8,029 nt of DNA from Nanobdellota archaeon. Lineage in GTDB: Archaea > Nanobdellota > Nanobdellia > Woesearchaeales > UBA12501. Under the pieces are notes generated by a model, which saw only the letters and a list, made by a program, of their open reading frames with translations, was not told the DNA's origin and ran no database searches. Made by a program: the position numbers and the translations under genes. The stretch's first letter is position 1, and the number at the start of each line of letters is the position of its first letter. Location: assembly GCA_018812465.1 (NCBI GenBank), contig JAHJCS010000084.1, positions 1 through 8,029 on the forward strand, read 5' to 3'. Below, piece by piece: positions 1 to 6,362 of this stretch.

Positions 1-2925
1 CTTGGCAATATCCTTAGGTATCTTAAGAGTGACAGAGAAATCATTTATCTTTAGAGGCATTGAGTTCTTTATGTTGAACATGAGTATTGATGACTGGCCT
101 ATCCTCTCAGCAATCCTTGTTATTGTGAAGTCAAACTCATCAAGTATGCTTATCATGAAGATCTCAGCATCCTGTCTGGAGAGCTTCTGCTCAATGCTCT
201 TGTCCTTGAATGAATCAAATATGCTCTCTCCTGAGCCCTTGCCTTTGAGATCATCAAATATTGTGGTGTCATCATCATCTCCACTGGTGAATACCTTGAA
301 CTGGACAGAGGTTATTGCTTCACTGCACTTTACTCTCAGAGTGTGGTCTCCGTCATTGGCTGTCACTGAGTTTGTGGTGGGCTGTATGGGTGTGAAAGAT
401 GCTGAGTTATCAAGAGAATAAGAGCAAGGGATCCCTGAAGGGGTTGTTGTGACCTGCAGAGGAACTGTCTTGTTGCTGTAGAGGATTGGTTTAGGGGATA
501 CTATGTTTATTATTGTCTGGTTCTGCTGGACAGGATCCTTCTGGATGCATACACCATCCTTGCAGTATTGGGTTAATGGAGTGCAGTGGTCATCAGACTC
601 GCAGCCAGTTATGTTGAGTTTTACTGAGTATGTTGAAGTGCAGCCCTCATACCATACAATGAGGCTTGCAGTATAGGTCCCTATTGAGCTGTAAGCATGG
701 GTTGTGGAAGCTCCTGTTCCTGAGGTGTCATCCCCAAAGTCCCAGTTATAGGCATCAACCTGAGCAGACTGCTTTGCAGAGAAAGGCACAGTCTCTCCAA
801 CCCTGCTCTTTGCATTATCAGCTGGCTTCTGGATGCCTGCTCCAACCAGGCCAATAGCCTCTTTTATGAAATTGCATGTGCAAAGGTTCTTGTTGTCAAC
901 AAACTCATCATGGTCAAGGATGTTATTGCAGTTAGAGTCAATACCATCACACTTCTCAACAGCTTTAGGATGTATGGACTTGTTATTATCATTGCAGTCA
1001 CCTGTTCCGTTTAGGCAGATAGGAGGCTTGCCTGATACAGGCCTGCTTGAGTCGCACCATGAGTCATCATCAAGATCACAGGACCAGCCAGTACCCTGAT
1101 CAGTCACGCTATTACAATCATTGTCAAGGCCGTCACAGGTCTGTTCTGTTGATTCATAGCCAGGGATCTTTGACAGGTCGCAGCCAGGCAGCCTGCCATT
1201 CACACACACCTGCTGGGCAGTACTGCAGACACCAAATTCACCGCAAGGATATGTTTTTTCAGAAGTGCATAAGCATAAAAGATTACCTAAACAGTCACTA
1301 TCCTGACAATCAGTCAGTTTATCACAGTCATTATCCTGGCCGTCATTGCATAAGGATTCCTTGTTATTGGTTATGCCAGAAGAATCTATAGTGCATTCGT
1401 ACTCGCAACCATCATTCCATTCTTTGTTTATATCATAATGGCCAGAAGCGCATGAATCTTCACTGATAACACACTGGCCAGCACTGCAGGAAGCAGAGAC
1501 AACATAAGGCTTGGTATTGCAGTTATTATCACATGAACCGCAGTTGGTTGCGCTTGAGGAAAGATCAGCACAGGCTCCTGAACAGCATGTCTCTCCTGAT
1601 TCACAGGCATTTCCGCCTGAACCGCAGTTTGCCTCATCAGAGGAAAAGTCATAGCAGTATCCATTGTAGCATGACTGGCCAGAAGGACAGGCAGTAGTGG
1701 CCCAGGAATAGCATGTGCCGATGAGCTGGCAGATCTGGTAGCTGGCTGTTCCAGAGCATTGTCTTGCACTAGGTGTTGTGCAGGGGCTTGGAGCGCAGTT
1801 TGAATCCTGGCAATCAGCAGAACCATCGCAGTCATTGTCAATAGAATCACTGCAGCTCGTCTCAAAAGTCTGAGGAGCAGGAAGAGGCGTGCAGGTAGAA
1901 GGACTCCACTGGCCTGAGACACAAGTTTGAGTTATGGTTCGCTGGCAGGCTCCAGTGCCGCAAGTTACTGTACGAGATGATTGCACAGCCTCATTGCATG
2001 AGCATGTTATTCCATTATCAATAAGGCCATCGCAGTTGTCATCTATTCCATTGCAGGTTTCTGAAGTTGGAGTTCCAGCAGTAACGCTGCAGACTGTGCC
2101 AGTATAGTCTGCCCTGCAGATATAAGTGCCTGTCCTCTGGCATGCTCCTGTGCCGACAGTACAGGTCTGGCCTTTGTTTGTGAAAGTCTCATCAATAGAG
2201 CCATCACAGTCATTATCTATATTATCACAAACCTCAGTAGGAACAGGACCGCAACTACCACAGGCATTCTTGACACCTTCATCTATTTGGGTATCGCAAT
2301 CATTATCAATACCATCACATACTTCTGTTGTAGGTATACAATTTGAGGTGCATTGGCTGTTCTGGCAGGTCTGGCCAGTAGAGCATGGATTGTTGCAAGA
2401 ACCACAGTTATTAAAGTCACTCCGTGTATCAACCTCACAGCCATTGCTGGTTATTCCATCACAATTTTTATAATAGGTCTGGTCACAGACACAAGCAGTT
2501 CCACTCCAATGGTCATTTGCGCCGGGGCAATACTGAGGAAAAATGCATTGTCCGGTTACATCACAGATATTGTCTGTATTTGGATCACCATCATTACAAT
2601 CAGCACTAGAACAGCAGGCAGGGGCAGGAGTTGAAGAGCAAGTTCCACAAGAGCAGTAATGGCCTGTTTGACACTCACTTTGTAAAGTGCAAGAAGCTCC
2701 ATCACATTTGCCACAATCCTGAAAACAGGTGTTGCAATTCTCATTATTTTGCGGTTGACAGAAAGTATCGGGACACTTTAAACCTGACAAACAATCTGAT
2801 TGACAATTGAAATTAGTCTCACTTCCTTCACACATCCCATCCCCACAAATCTCAGAAAATACTATTTTTGGGTATATTAAGGAAACTATGATTATCAGAA
2901 TGAATATTTGATACCTCTTTTTCAT
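1..2925 (-). CDS. Secreted Cys-rich surface protein with MopE-like motifs and a PKD domain (partial, C-terminus beyond left edge)
   Basis: The frame read leftward from ATG at 2925-2923 stays open for 975 codons and runs off the window, so the protein is longer. Residues 1-24 form a signal peptide: MKKR, a hydrophobic core, then VFS before Glu25. Residues 25-690 hold about 93 cysteines (hand count), with NCGSC-type turns at 173-181 and 461-469 and seven copies of a CDGIDNDCDG-like motif (separate entry). Residues 612-672, with SCDLDDD, GDCNDNNKSIHP and EKCDGIDSNC, match the full MopE/thrombospondin-3-like metal-binding pattern. A PKD domain covers about 706-770 (YNWDFGDDTSGTG, then THAYSSIGTYTASL). 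An Ig-like segment follows at about 803-880, then an acidic linker (GDDDDT) and an unrecognised domain. The likely role is an extracellular, disulfide-rich, possibly Ca- or Cu-binding surface protein. The exact function is unknown. No Shine-Dalgarno sequence precedes the start. The architecture is well supported; the function is inference. Confidence 0.9.
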   Translation of the reverse strand, partial: MKKRYQIFILIIIVSLIYPKIVFSEICGDGMCEGSETNFNCQSDCLSGLKCPDTFCQPQNNENCNTCFQDCGKCDGASCTLQSECQTGHYCSCGTCSSTPAPACCSSADCNDGDPNTDNICDVTGQCIFPQYCPGANDHWSGTACVCDQTYYKNCDGITSNGCEVDTRSDFNNCGSCNNPCSTGQTCQNSQCTSNCIPTTEVCDGIDNDCDTQIDEGVKNACGSCGPVPTEVCDNIDNDCDGSIDETFTNKGQTCTVGTGACQRTGTYICRADYTGTVCSVTAGTPTSETCNGIDDNCDGLIDNGITCSCNEAVQSSRTVTCGTGACQRTITQTCVSGQWSPSTCTPLPAPQTFETSCSDSIDNDCDGSADCQDSNCAPSPCTTPSARQCSGTASYQICQLIGTCYSWATTACPSGQSCYNGYCYDFSSDEANCGSGGNACESGETCCSGACADLSSSATNCGSCDNNCNTKPYVVSASCSAGQCVISEDSCASGHYDINKEWNDGCEYECTIDSSGITNNKESLCNDGQDNDCDKLTDCQDSDCLGNLLCLCTSEKTYPCGEFGVCSTAQQVCVNGRLPGCDLSKIPGYESTEQTCDGLDNDCNSVTDQGTGWSCDLDDDSWCDSSRPVSGKPPICLNGTGDCNDNNKSIHPKAVEKCDGIDSNCNNILDHDEFVDNKNLCTCNFIKEAIGLVGAGIQKPADNAKSRVGETVPFSAKQSAQVDAYNWDFGDDTSGTGASTTHAYSSIGTYTASLIVWYEGCTSTYSVKLNITGCESDDHCTPLTQYCKDGVCIQKDPVQQNQTIINIVSPKPILYSNKTVPLQVTTTPSGIPCSYSLDNSASFTPIQPTTNSVTANDGDHTLRVKCSEAITSVQFKVFTSGDDDDTTIFDDLKGKGSGESIFDSFKDKSIEQKLSRQDAEIFMISILDEFDFTITRIAERIGQSSILMFNIKNSMPLKINDFSVTLKIPKDIAK
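910..2325 (-). repeat. Seven MopE-like Asp/Asn/Cys motifs inside the Cys-rich protein
   Basis: Seven degenerate copies of E-x-C-D-G-I-D-N-D-C-D-G-x-x-D-E-G occur at residues 201-217, 231-247, 289-305, 357-374, 524-541, 595-611 and 657-672 of the protein on the minus strand. The first three are closest to consensus (EVCDGIDNDCD, EVCDNIDNDCDG, ETCNGIDDNCDG). Copies four and five are followed by DCQDS(N/D)C instead of DEG. Spacing is irregular (roughly 30 to 165 residues), so this is a protein motif family and not a DNA tandem array. In the family such motifs are annotated as putative metal-binding sites (the MopE copper protein gives the name); metal identity here is unknown. Confidence 0.85.
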
Positions 2926-2948
2926 ATATATGAAGATATTCAACTGAT

Positions 2949-2971
2949 ATTAAAAATTTATTGTTTTATAA
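2949..2971 (-). promoter_or_regulatory. Candidate promoter of the Cys-rich protein gene
   Basis: The 62-bp gap between the lipoprotein stop and this start codon is very AT-rich. Two TATA-like stretches read leftward: TTATAAAAC at 2963-2971 (about 42 bp from the ATG) and TTTTTAATA at 2949-2957 (about 28 bp, which would give a leaderless message). No Shine-Dalgarno sequence lies before the ATG, which favours a leaderless or short-leader transcript. T-runs in the same gap could also end the lipoprotein transcript. Which element is used cannot be decided from sequence. Confidence 0.35.
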
Positions 2972-2987
2972 CCTATTTTAACAAGAA

Positions 2988-4025
2988 TTACCAGTCAGGG
3001 TCAAAACTAGGATCAGGAGATCCTCCTACAGACCCCCCATAATTTTCAGGAATTTCAGCTACAATAATCTTTAGAGCATCTCCATAAAGATTGTGTACTG
3101 AATCCCAATCATTCTGTGACATATTCAAGAAAGGAAAGACTTTTTGTTCTGTTATACCAGATAAAGGATTAACAACATCTAAATTAAGTGCAAAGCCCAT
3201 ACCGGGTGTACTTAGTTGAGTAGCATTTGTTGCATCAATCAACTCAGAATTGTATGCTAGTAATATTCCATCTGTATCCCTAAGTAGTTCGTCTCTAATA
3301 TCCTGCCAGGTTGCATAGGATGAATAAGCAACACCATTCTGATCATCACTGTTTATAAGAATCTGTGCCAAAGCATCAGCATTAGAAATTATTCCATTAG
3401 CAGCATCTCCTCTAATAACAAGTGAAGATTCACCATAACTCATATTGAATCCATTAGGGGCAAGCCATTTATCAACATAAAACTCTGCCTTTGTCTTTAT
3501 TGCTGCATTTGGTGAATTTGATACAAGACTCTCATTTCCTGCCTCATCAACTGCTTTTATCGCAAAGTACCAGTCTCCTGCTGGAACATTGAAGAATTCG
3601 TCATATTGTGTTCCTGAAGGGCCGTTTGCTGTCATGCTGGCAAGCAATGTTGCATTCTGCCAGTCAGTCTCTGTTGCAATAGGATTTGCTGAATATGCAA
3701 TTATGAAATGATCCGGACTTCCAATCCAATCATCATCTCCAGAGCTTACCCATCTAAGCCTTGCCTCTTCTCCATTATTTACAGAAGCATAAGATTCAAG
3801 ATTATTCATCTGTCCAGGCGCAATCTTATCCTTAGGTGTGACAGGATCATCTCCACTGCCTCCATCATCGCCACCGCAATCGCATGCAGCTGCAGCTATT
3901 AAGGGTAGTGAATAAGCACCTATTCTCATGAATCCTCTTCTATCTGGTGTGTAGGTCTTAGTCTCAGAAGCAGTGCCTAATAGCCCTGTTACGCTGTTTA
4001 TGATGTTTTCAAGGCGTCTGAACAT
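2988..4025 (-). CDS. Predicted Tat-exported lipoprotein with one fibronectin type III domain
   Basis: The protein has 345 residues. I chose the ATG at 4025-4023 because a GGTGG ribosome-binding site (4030-4034) sits 4 bp upstream and a strong BRE/TATA promoter precedes it. The longer frame from 4187 would read through that promoter. Residues 27-48 carry a twin-arginine signal (DRRGFMRIG), a hydrophobic stretch (AYSLPLIAAAA) and Cys48 in a lipobox-like position, as in Tat lipoproteins. A Gly/Asp linker (50-62) leads into a fibronectin type III domain at about 66-177, recognisable by KIAPGQMNNL, ARLRWVSSGDDD and the hallmark WYFAIKAVDEAGNESLVSN. Residues 178-345 are unrecognised, with no C-terminal membrane anchor. 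It is probably surface-anchored and involved in binding or adhesion (inference). It is transcribed divergently from the first HEPN/MNT operon, and a truncated paralog of its 5' end lies at 5190-5243. Whether this organism has a Tat system is not visible here. Confidence 0.85.
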   Translation of the reverse strand: MFRRLENIINSVTGLLGTASETKTYTPDRRGFMRIGAYSLPLIAAAACDCGGDDGGSGDDPVTPKDKIAPGQMNNLESYASVNNGEEARLRWVSSGDDDWIGSPDHFIIAYSANPIATETDWQNATLLASMTANGPSGTQYDEFFNVPAGDWYFAIKAVDEAGNESLVSNSPNAAIKTKAEFYVDKWLAPNGFNMSYGESSLVIRGDAANGIISNADALAQILINSDDQNGVAYSSYATWQDIRDELLRDTDGILLAYNSELIDATNATQLSTPGMGFALNLDVVNPLSGITEQKVFPFLNMSQNDWDSVHNLYGDALKIIVAEIPENYGGSVGGSPDPSFDPDW

Positions 4026-4104
4026 TTTTCCACCAAACCTAGGTATGTAATGTATTACCCATTTATAAATCTTTCGGTTGTAGTCATTGGAAAGTGGTGG
4101 TGAA
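4021..4104. repeat. Duplicated promoter/5'-end segment, copy A
   Basis: The segment matches 5239-5322 at 78 of 84 bases in the same orientation, with no gaps. Its right-hand 43 bp (4062-4104, TATA box, BRE and 28 bp upstream of the BRE) are identical to 5280-5322. The left 21 bp (4021-4041, start codon and ribosome-binding site) are also identical. The six differences all lie in the 20 bp around the transcription start. Identity stops abruptly at 4104, where the promoter of the plus-strand operon begins, and fades into the coding sequence on the left. Confidence 0.95.
4062..4076 (-). promoter_or_regulatory. Archaeal BRE/TATA promoter of the lipoprotein gene
   Basis: Read on the minus strand this is CGAAAG followed directly by ATTTATAAA, a textbook BRE plus TATA box. 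A start about 25 bp downstream would fall near 4041, giving a leader of about 15 nt that contains the GGTGG ribosome-binding site. The identical element is repeated at 5280-5294, and the 28 bp upstream of the BRE are conserved as well, which may mark a binding site for an activator or repressor. Confidence 0.8.
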
Positions 4105-4115
4105 ACAACAGCAAC

Positions 4116-4165
4116 ATTTATATAATCATTCATTATTACTGAATAATCATTCACTTTTATTGAAT
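4116..4165 (+). promoter_or_regulatory. Promoter and double operator of operon 1
   Basis: A TATA box (ATTTATATA, 4116-4124) is followed by two perfect inverted repeats ATTCA-N7-TGAAT at 4128-4144 and 4149-4165. The second ends on the base before the start codon. Their centres are 21 bp apart, two helical turns, and they are embedded in a direct repeat ATAATCATTCA (4122-4132 and 4143-4153). A dimeric winged-helix protein bound at both sites on one DNA face would block transcription initiation. The obvious candidate is the wHTH-MNT protein encoded just downstream (autoregulation, inference). Confidence 0.75.
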
Positions 4166-4747
4166 ATGATACCGAAAAACACAGCAAAGATAATCATGTT
4201 CCTGCTAAGGAACACTGACGAGAAACATAACATAAACCAGATAGCGAAGTCTGTGGACATAAGTGTCGGAAGCTCATTTAAGATACTTAAAGAGCTTGAA
4301 AAGAGCAGGATAGTCTCTCCGGAGAGGATAGGAAACGCAAGATATTACACGCTGAATCTTGACAGCAAAGAAACCATAAAGCTCTGCGAACTCCTTATCC
4401 TTGAAGAGAAGAGGCGCCTGACAGGACACCCAAAACTATACTGCGAGTCCCTGCAGGAGTTTGACAAAGCCGAGCTGATCATACTTTTCGGCTCAATATT
4501 AAAAAAGAAAGAATTCAATGATGTTGATGCCCTGTTTGTGACTGACAAAGTCAAAGAGGTGACTGATTTCTGCCTGGAATTGTCTAGAATAAGGACAAAA
4601 CCGGTTGTTCCGCTCATACTCAGGAAGAAAGACCTGATTAAAGAACTAAAAGGCAGGAAGGAAGCGATAATATCTATCATCAAAGAGGGGATTGTAATTA
4701 AAGGAGAGTCTGTCTTTATAGAGGTGATTAGGGATGCAGAGAAGTAG
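4166..4747 (+). CDS. Winged-helix DNA-binding / degenerate minimal nucleotidyltransferase fusion (operon 1 antitoxin-like)
   Basis: The protein has 193 residues. The ATG at 4166 is chosen because upstream in-frame codons back to GTG 4094 translate the promoter and operator repeats. Residues 1-62 form a winged helix (INQIAKSVDISVGSSFKILKELEKSRIV, then a wing IGNARYYTL). Residues 103-183 resemble a minimal nucleotidyltransferase core (AELIILFGS, then DVDALFV). The catalytic pattern is unusual: GS (109-110) is only 8 residues from DVD (119-121), where the two sister proteins in this window have 10, and the A-K-G after GS is replaced by I-L-K-K-K. The two Asp remain, so activity is uncertain. The gene overlaps the following HEPN gene by 14 bp, the usual arrangement of MNT/HEPN toxin-antitoxin pairs. 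The likely role is antitoxin and autorepressor, with AMP transfer possibly weakened or lost. Confidence 0.85.
   Translation: MIPKNTAKIIMFLLRNTDEKHNINQIAKSVDISVGSSFKILKELEKSRIVSPERIGNARYYTLNLDSKETIKLCELLILEEKRRLTGHPKLYCESLQEFDKAELIILFGSILKKKEFNDVDALFVTDKVKEVTDFCLELSRIRTKPVVPLILRKKDLIKELKGRKEAIISIIKEGIVIKGESVFIEVIRDAEK
4721..4728 (+). promoter_or_regulatory. Strong ribosome-binding site for the operon 1 HEPN gene
   Basis: GAGGTGAT matches the archaeal 16S rRNA 3' end and lies 5 bp before ATG 4734, inside the last codons of the upstream MNT gene. It fixes the HEPN start and indicates translational coupling. Confidence 0.8.
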
Positions 4748-5201
4748 ATTAGACTGGTGCCTTTCAAAAGAAGACAGGCTGAGACGGATAAGGCCTGATG
4801 AAGAAAGGTCAATGGAGCATATAAATAAAGCAAAGCACAACCTTCTTGCTGCTGACTACAATGCCAAAGGAGGTTTTGATGACTGGGCTGTCTCTCAATC
4901 GTATTATGCGATGTATCATTCCTTATTGGCGGTATTGTATAAGAATGGCTTTGAATCTAAGAACCATGAGTGCACAATAAGCGCAGTAGAGCATCTTATC
5001 AGGGCAAAGAAAATTGACCTGGATATGAAGGATATTATCTTCATAAGGACAGCAGAACAGATGAAATTCAAGGATGCAAAATCCCTCAGAGAAGAGTTTC
5101 AATATGGCACAAAGACGGATGTGAACAAAGAGATACTGGATAACCTGATAAGCAAAGCAAAAGAGATAGTTGAAAAGATTGAGCTTATATTAAATATGTA
5201 G
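4734..5201 (+). CDS. HEPN-domain protein (operon 1 toxin-like)
   Basis: The protein has 155 residues, is mostly helical and starts with MQR. The HEPN core spans about 22-153: the second helix holds SQSYYAMYHSLLAVLYKNGFESKNH (residues 54-78) and the later helix holds LREEFQYG (118-125). HEPN ribonucleases normally carry R-x4-6-H. Here the matching position is R119-x4-Y124-G, the variant I know from the R-x-x-x-D-Y-G type of HEPN proteins. It is closely related to the partial HEPN protein at 7614 (shared MQR start, YYxMY, GxxSKNH, R-E-x-x-Q). It sits 14 bp inside the preceding MNT gene and so is translationally coupled to it. The probable role is an RNase-type toxin neutralised by the MNT partner. 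Without the His, the catalytic mechanism is open. The 3' end abuts the truncated lipoprotein-gene remnant. Confidence 0.85.
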   Translation: MQRSRLDWCLSKEDRLRRIRPDEERSMEHINKAKHNLLAADYNAKGGFDDWAVSQSYYAMYHSLLAVLYKNGFESKNHECTISAVEHLIRAKKIDLDMKDIIFIRTAEQMKFKDAKSLREEFQYGTKTDVNKEILDNLISKAKEIVEKIELILNM

Positions 5202-5243
5202 TCTTGCTGCGCCTTTAACCATGCTCTCAAGAGTTTTAAACAT
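5190..5243 (-). pseudogene. 18-codon remnant of a second lipoprotein gene's 5' end
   Basis: Downstream of promoter copy B a GGTGG site and ATG (5243-5241) open a frame reading MFKTLESMVKGAARLHI, then TAA at 5192-5190. The first residues match the start of the lipoprotein at 2988-4025 (MFRRLENIINSVTGL): M, F, K/R, L, E, S/N, I/M, V/I and L line up. Homology fades at the stop codon of the HEPN gene (5199-5201), so the rest of the paralog was apparently lost when that gene's 3' end was joined here. A real 17-residue peptide cannot be excluded, but a truncated relic is more likely. Confidence 0.65.
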
Positions 5244-5322
5244 TTTTCCACCAAACCTAAGCTTATAATGTATTACTCCTTTATAAATCTTTCGGTTGTA
5301 GTCATTGGAAAGTGGTGGTGAA
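5239..5322. repeat. Duplicated promoter/5'-end segment, copy B
   Basis: This is the second copy of 4021-4104, 78 of 84 bases identical and in direct orientation, 1218 bp away. As with copy A, it lies directly in front of an HTH-MNT/HEPN operon reading to the right while its own promoter reads to the left. It is the main content of the 174-bp gap between operons 1 and 2. Confidence 0.95.
5280..5294 (-). promoter_or_regulatory. Intact orphan BRE/TATA promoter facing the operon 1 HEPN gene
   Basis: CGAAAG plus ATTTATAAA on the minus strand is identical to the lipoprotein promoter, including 28 bp upstream. Initiation near 5259 would give an RNA that covers the 18-codon remnant and then runs antisense into the 3' end of the HEPN gene ending at 5201. 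Promoter identity is seen; transcription is inferred. Confidence 0.65.
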
Positions 5323-5344
5323 TATAGCTTACAGAACAGAAAAC

Positions 5345-5394
5345 TATTTAAACAAGTGTTATATTTTTATTACATATGTTAGATAATTATAACA
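5345..5394 (+). promoter_or_regulatory. Promoter and double operator of operon 2
   Basis: A TATA box (TATTTAAA, 5345-5352) preceded by a purine-rich BRE-like stretch lies 24 bp from ATG 5376, so the transcript should be leaderless or nearly so. Two 18-bp inverted repeats follow, 20 bp apart: TGTTA-N8-TTACA at 5357-5374 (one arm mismatch) and TGTTA-N8-TAACA at 5377-5394 (perfect arms). The second covers the start codon and the first six codons. Base composition is AT-rich, so single palindromes would be weak evidence. The pairing at the same spacing as in operons 1 and 3 is what supports an operator. Confidence 0.55.
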
Positions 5395-5900
5395 GATATA
5401 AGCTGCTGAAAGTCTTTCTGGACTTCCCAACAGAAGCCTTCAGGCTAAGGGAATTGGGAAAGCTAAGCAGAATCTCTCCTCCTTCTGTCATGAATTACCT
5501 CAAAGAGTTCGAGAAAGAAAGACTGATTACCAGATCAGTTAAAAGAGACATTCCTTTTTACCGGGCAGAGAGGGATAATGAAAGGTTTATCTTATACAAG
5601 AAAATAAGCATTATCTATGAACTGAATAACTGCGGATTGGTTGAAGAACTGTGGGATTCCCTCTCACCTGAAGCTATGATATTGTATGGAAGCCATGCCA
5701 AAGGAGAGTCCATAGAAGATTCTGATATTGACATCTTTATAATAGGAAAGGAAAAGAAGATAAACCTGATTAAATTTGAGGATAGATTGAATAAGAAGGT
5801 GCATTTGATGTTTGAACCTGATATAAAAGATGTGCCAAAAGAGTTAAAGAATAATATAATAAATGGAATTATCCTCAAAGGGTACATAAAGGTGTTTTGA
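5376..5900 (+). CDS. Winged-helix DNA-binding / minimal nucleotidyltransferase fusion (operon 2 antitoxin-like)
   Basis: The protein has 174 residues and starts at the first ATG after a well-placed TATA box. Residues 1-64 form a winged helix (FRLRELGKLSRISPPSVMNYLKEFEKERLI, wing to PFYRAE). Residues 96-172 are a minimal nucleotidyltransferase with an intact motif: LYGSHAKG then EDSDIDIFII, i.e. GS (105-106), 10 residues, D117-x-D119. VHLMF at 142-146 is probably the strand that carries the third acidic position in active family members; no Asp is present in it. It is followed after one base by a HEPN gene, giving a standard MNT/HEPN pair. In characterised HepT/MntA systems the nucleotidyltransferase adds AMP to the HEPN toxin; the same role is inferred here, with autorepression through the winged helix. 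Confidence 0.88.
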   Translation: MLDNYNRYKLLKVFLDFPTEAFRLRELGKLSRISPPSVMNYLKEFEKERLITRSVKRDIPFYRAERDNERFILYKKISIIYELNNCGLVEELWDSLSPEAMILYGSHAKGESIEDSDIDIFIIGKEKKINLIKFEDRLNKKVHLMFEPDIKDVPKELKNNIINGIILKGYIKVF

Positions 5901-5901
5901 T

Positions 5902-6303
5902 ATGATAATCAAAGTAACTCCGGACAAGGAAAAGGCGAAATCAATGCTTAAATTGATTAGAAGCAGGAAAGAATTCGCTTCTTCAATTGACTCAATGAGA
6001 TTTCCTACAAATGCAGCAGAAAGCCATTATGAGATAATAAAAGAACTTGCCGCAGCCATATTGTTATTGGAAGGGCTCAAAGCTGTTGGGGAGTATGCTC
6101 ATAAAGAAATGATAGAATGGCTATCAAAGTATAAAGAAGTGGAAGGGTGGGAGATAAGACTTATGAATGATCTAAGGATAAAAAGAAACAAGAGCTCTTA
6201 TGAAGGAAAAGAGATAGACATAAGTTATATGGAGAATAAAAAGGATCAGATTGCGCTAATAATAGAAAAACTTGAGAATCTTCTTGTAAATAAATTAGAT
6301 TAG
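5902..6303 (+). CDS. HEPN-domain protein of a second subfamily (operon 2 toxin-like)
   Basis: The protein has 133 residues. ATG 5902 is 1 bp after the MNT stop codon, with AAAGGTG (5888-5894) as ribosome-binding site 7 bp upstream. It is all-helical: residues 36-64 (TNAAESHYEIIKELAAAILLLEGLKAVGE) form the long core helix, and RLMNDLRIKRNKSSYEG (86-102) carries the HEPN signature. The R-N pair is typical, but the expected His is Tyr again (R95-x4-Y100). It is clearly not a close relative of the HEPN proteins at 4734 and 7614, so operon 2 is not a simple recent duplicate. It is probably an RNase-type toxin or regulator controlled by the preceding MNT protein. Confidence 0.8.
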   Translation: MIIKVTPDKEKAKSMLKLIRSRKEFASSIDSMRFPTNAAESHYEIIKELAAAILLLEGLKAVGEYAHKEMIEWLSKYKEVEGWEIRLMNDLRIKRNKSSYEGKEIDISYMENKKDQIALIIEKLENLLVNKLD

Positions 6304-6362
6304 ATAACCTCCTGAACTTATTGTGATAGAGAAATTAAGCGGCAGGCCATGCACCCAGAAGA

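Noticed and set aside
2..1391. Several plus-strand open frames of 60-140 codons opposite the Cys-rich protein gene
   Set aside because: They are antisense shadows: Cys/Ser-rich translations without promoters or ribosome-binding sites, lying over a 975-codon frame with clear domains.
1428..1922. Minus-strand 164-codon Ala/Leu-rich open frame
   Set aside because: It is an out-of-frame reading of the TGC/GCA-rich part of the Cys-rich gene on the same strand; no domain or start signal.
910..2325. Repeated GATAATGACTGTGAT-like stretches as a CRISPR or DNA tandem array
   Set aside because: Spacing is irregular, sequence varies at third codon positions, and the frame is maintained; they are protein motif repeats.
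4094..4165. GTG start at 4094 for the operon 1 MNT protein
   Set aside because: The added residues are the translation of the duplicated segment and the operator repeats (NNHSLLLNNHSLLLN), upstream of any plausible transcription start.
4026..4187. N-terminal extension of the lipoprotein to ATG 4187
   Set aside because: It would translate the gene's own TATA box, the divergent operator repeats and part of the opposite gene; the ATG at 4025 has a ribosome-binding site and a proper signal peptide.
4345..4840. Minus-strand open frames opposite the operon 1 genes
   Set aside because: Ser/Leu-rich antisense shadows of the MNT and HEPN genes.
4021..5322. The 84-bp duplication as terminal repeats of an insertion sequence or composite transposon
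   Set aside because: Direct orientation, no transposase between the copies, and each copy is a functional promoter segment; no target-site duplication was seen.
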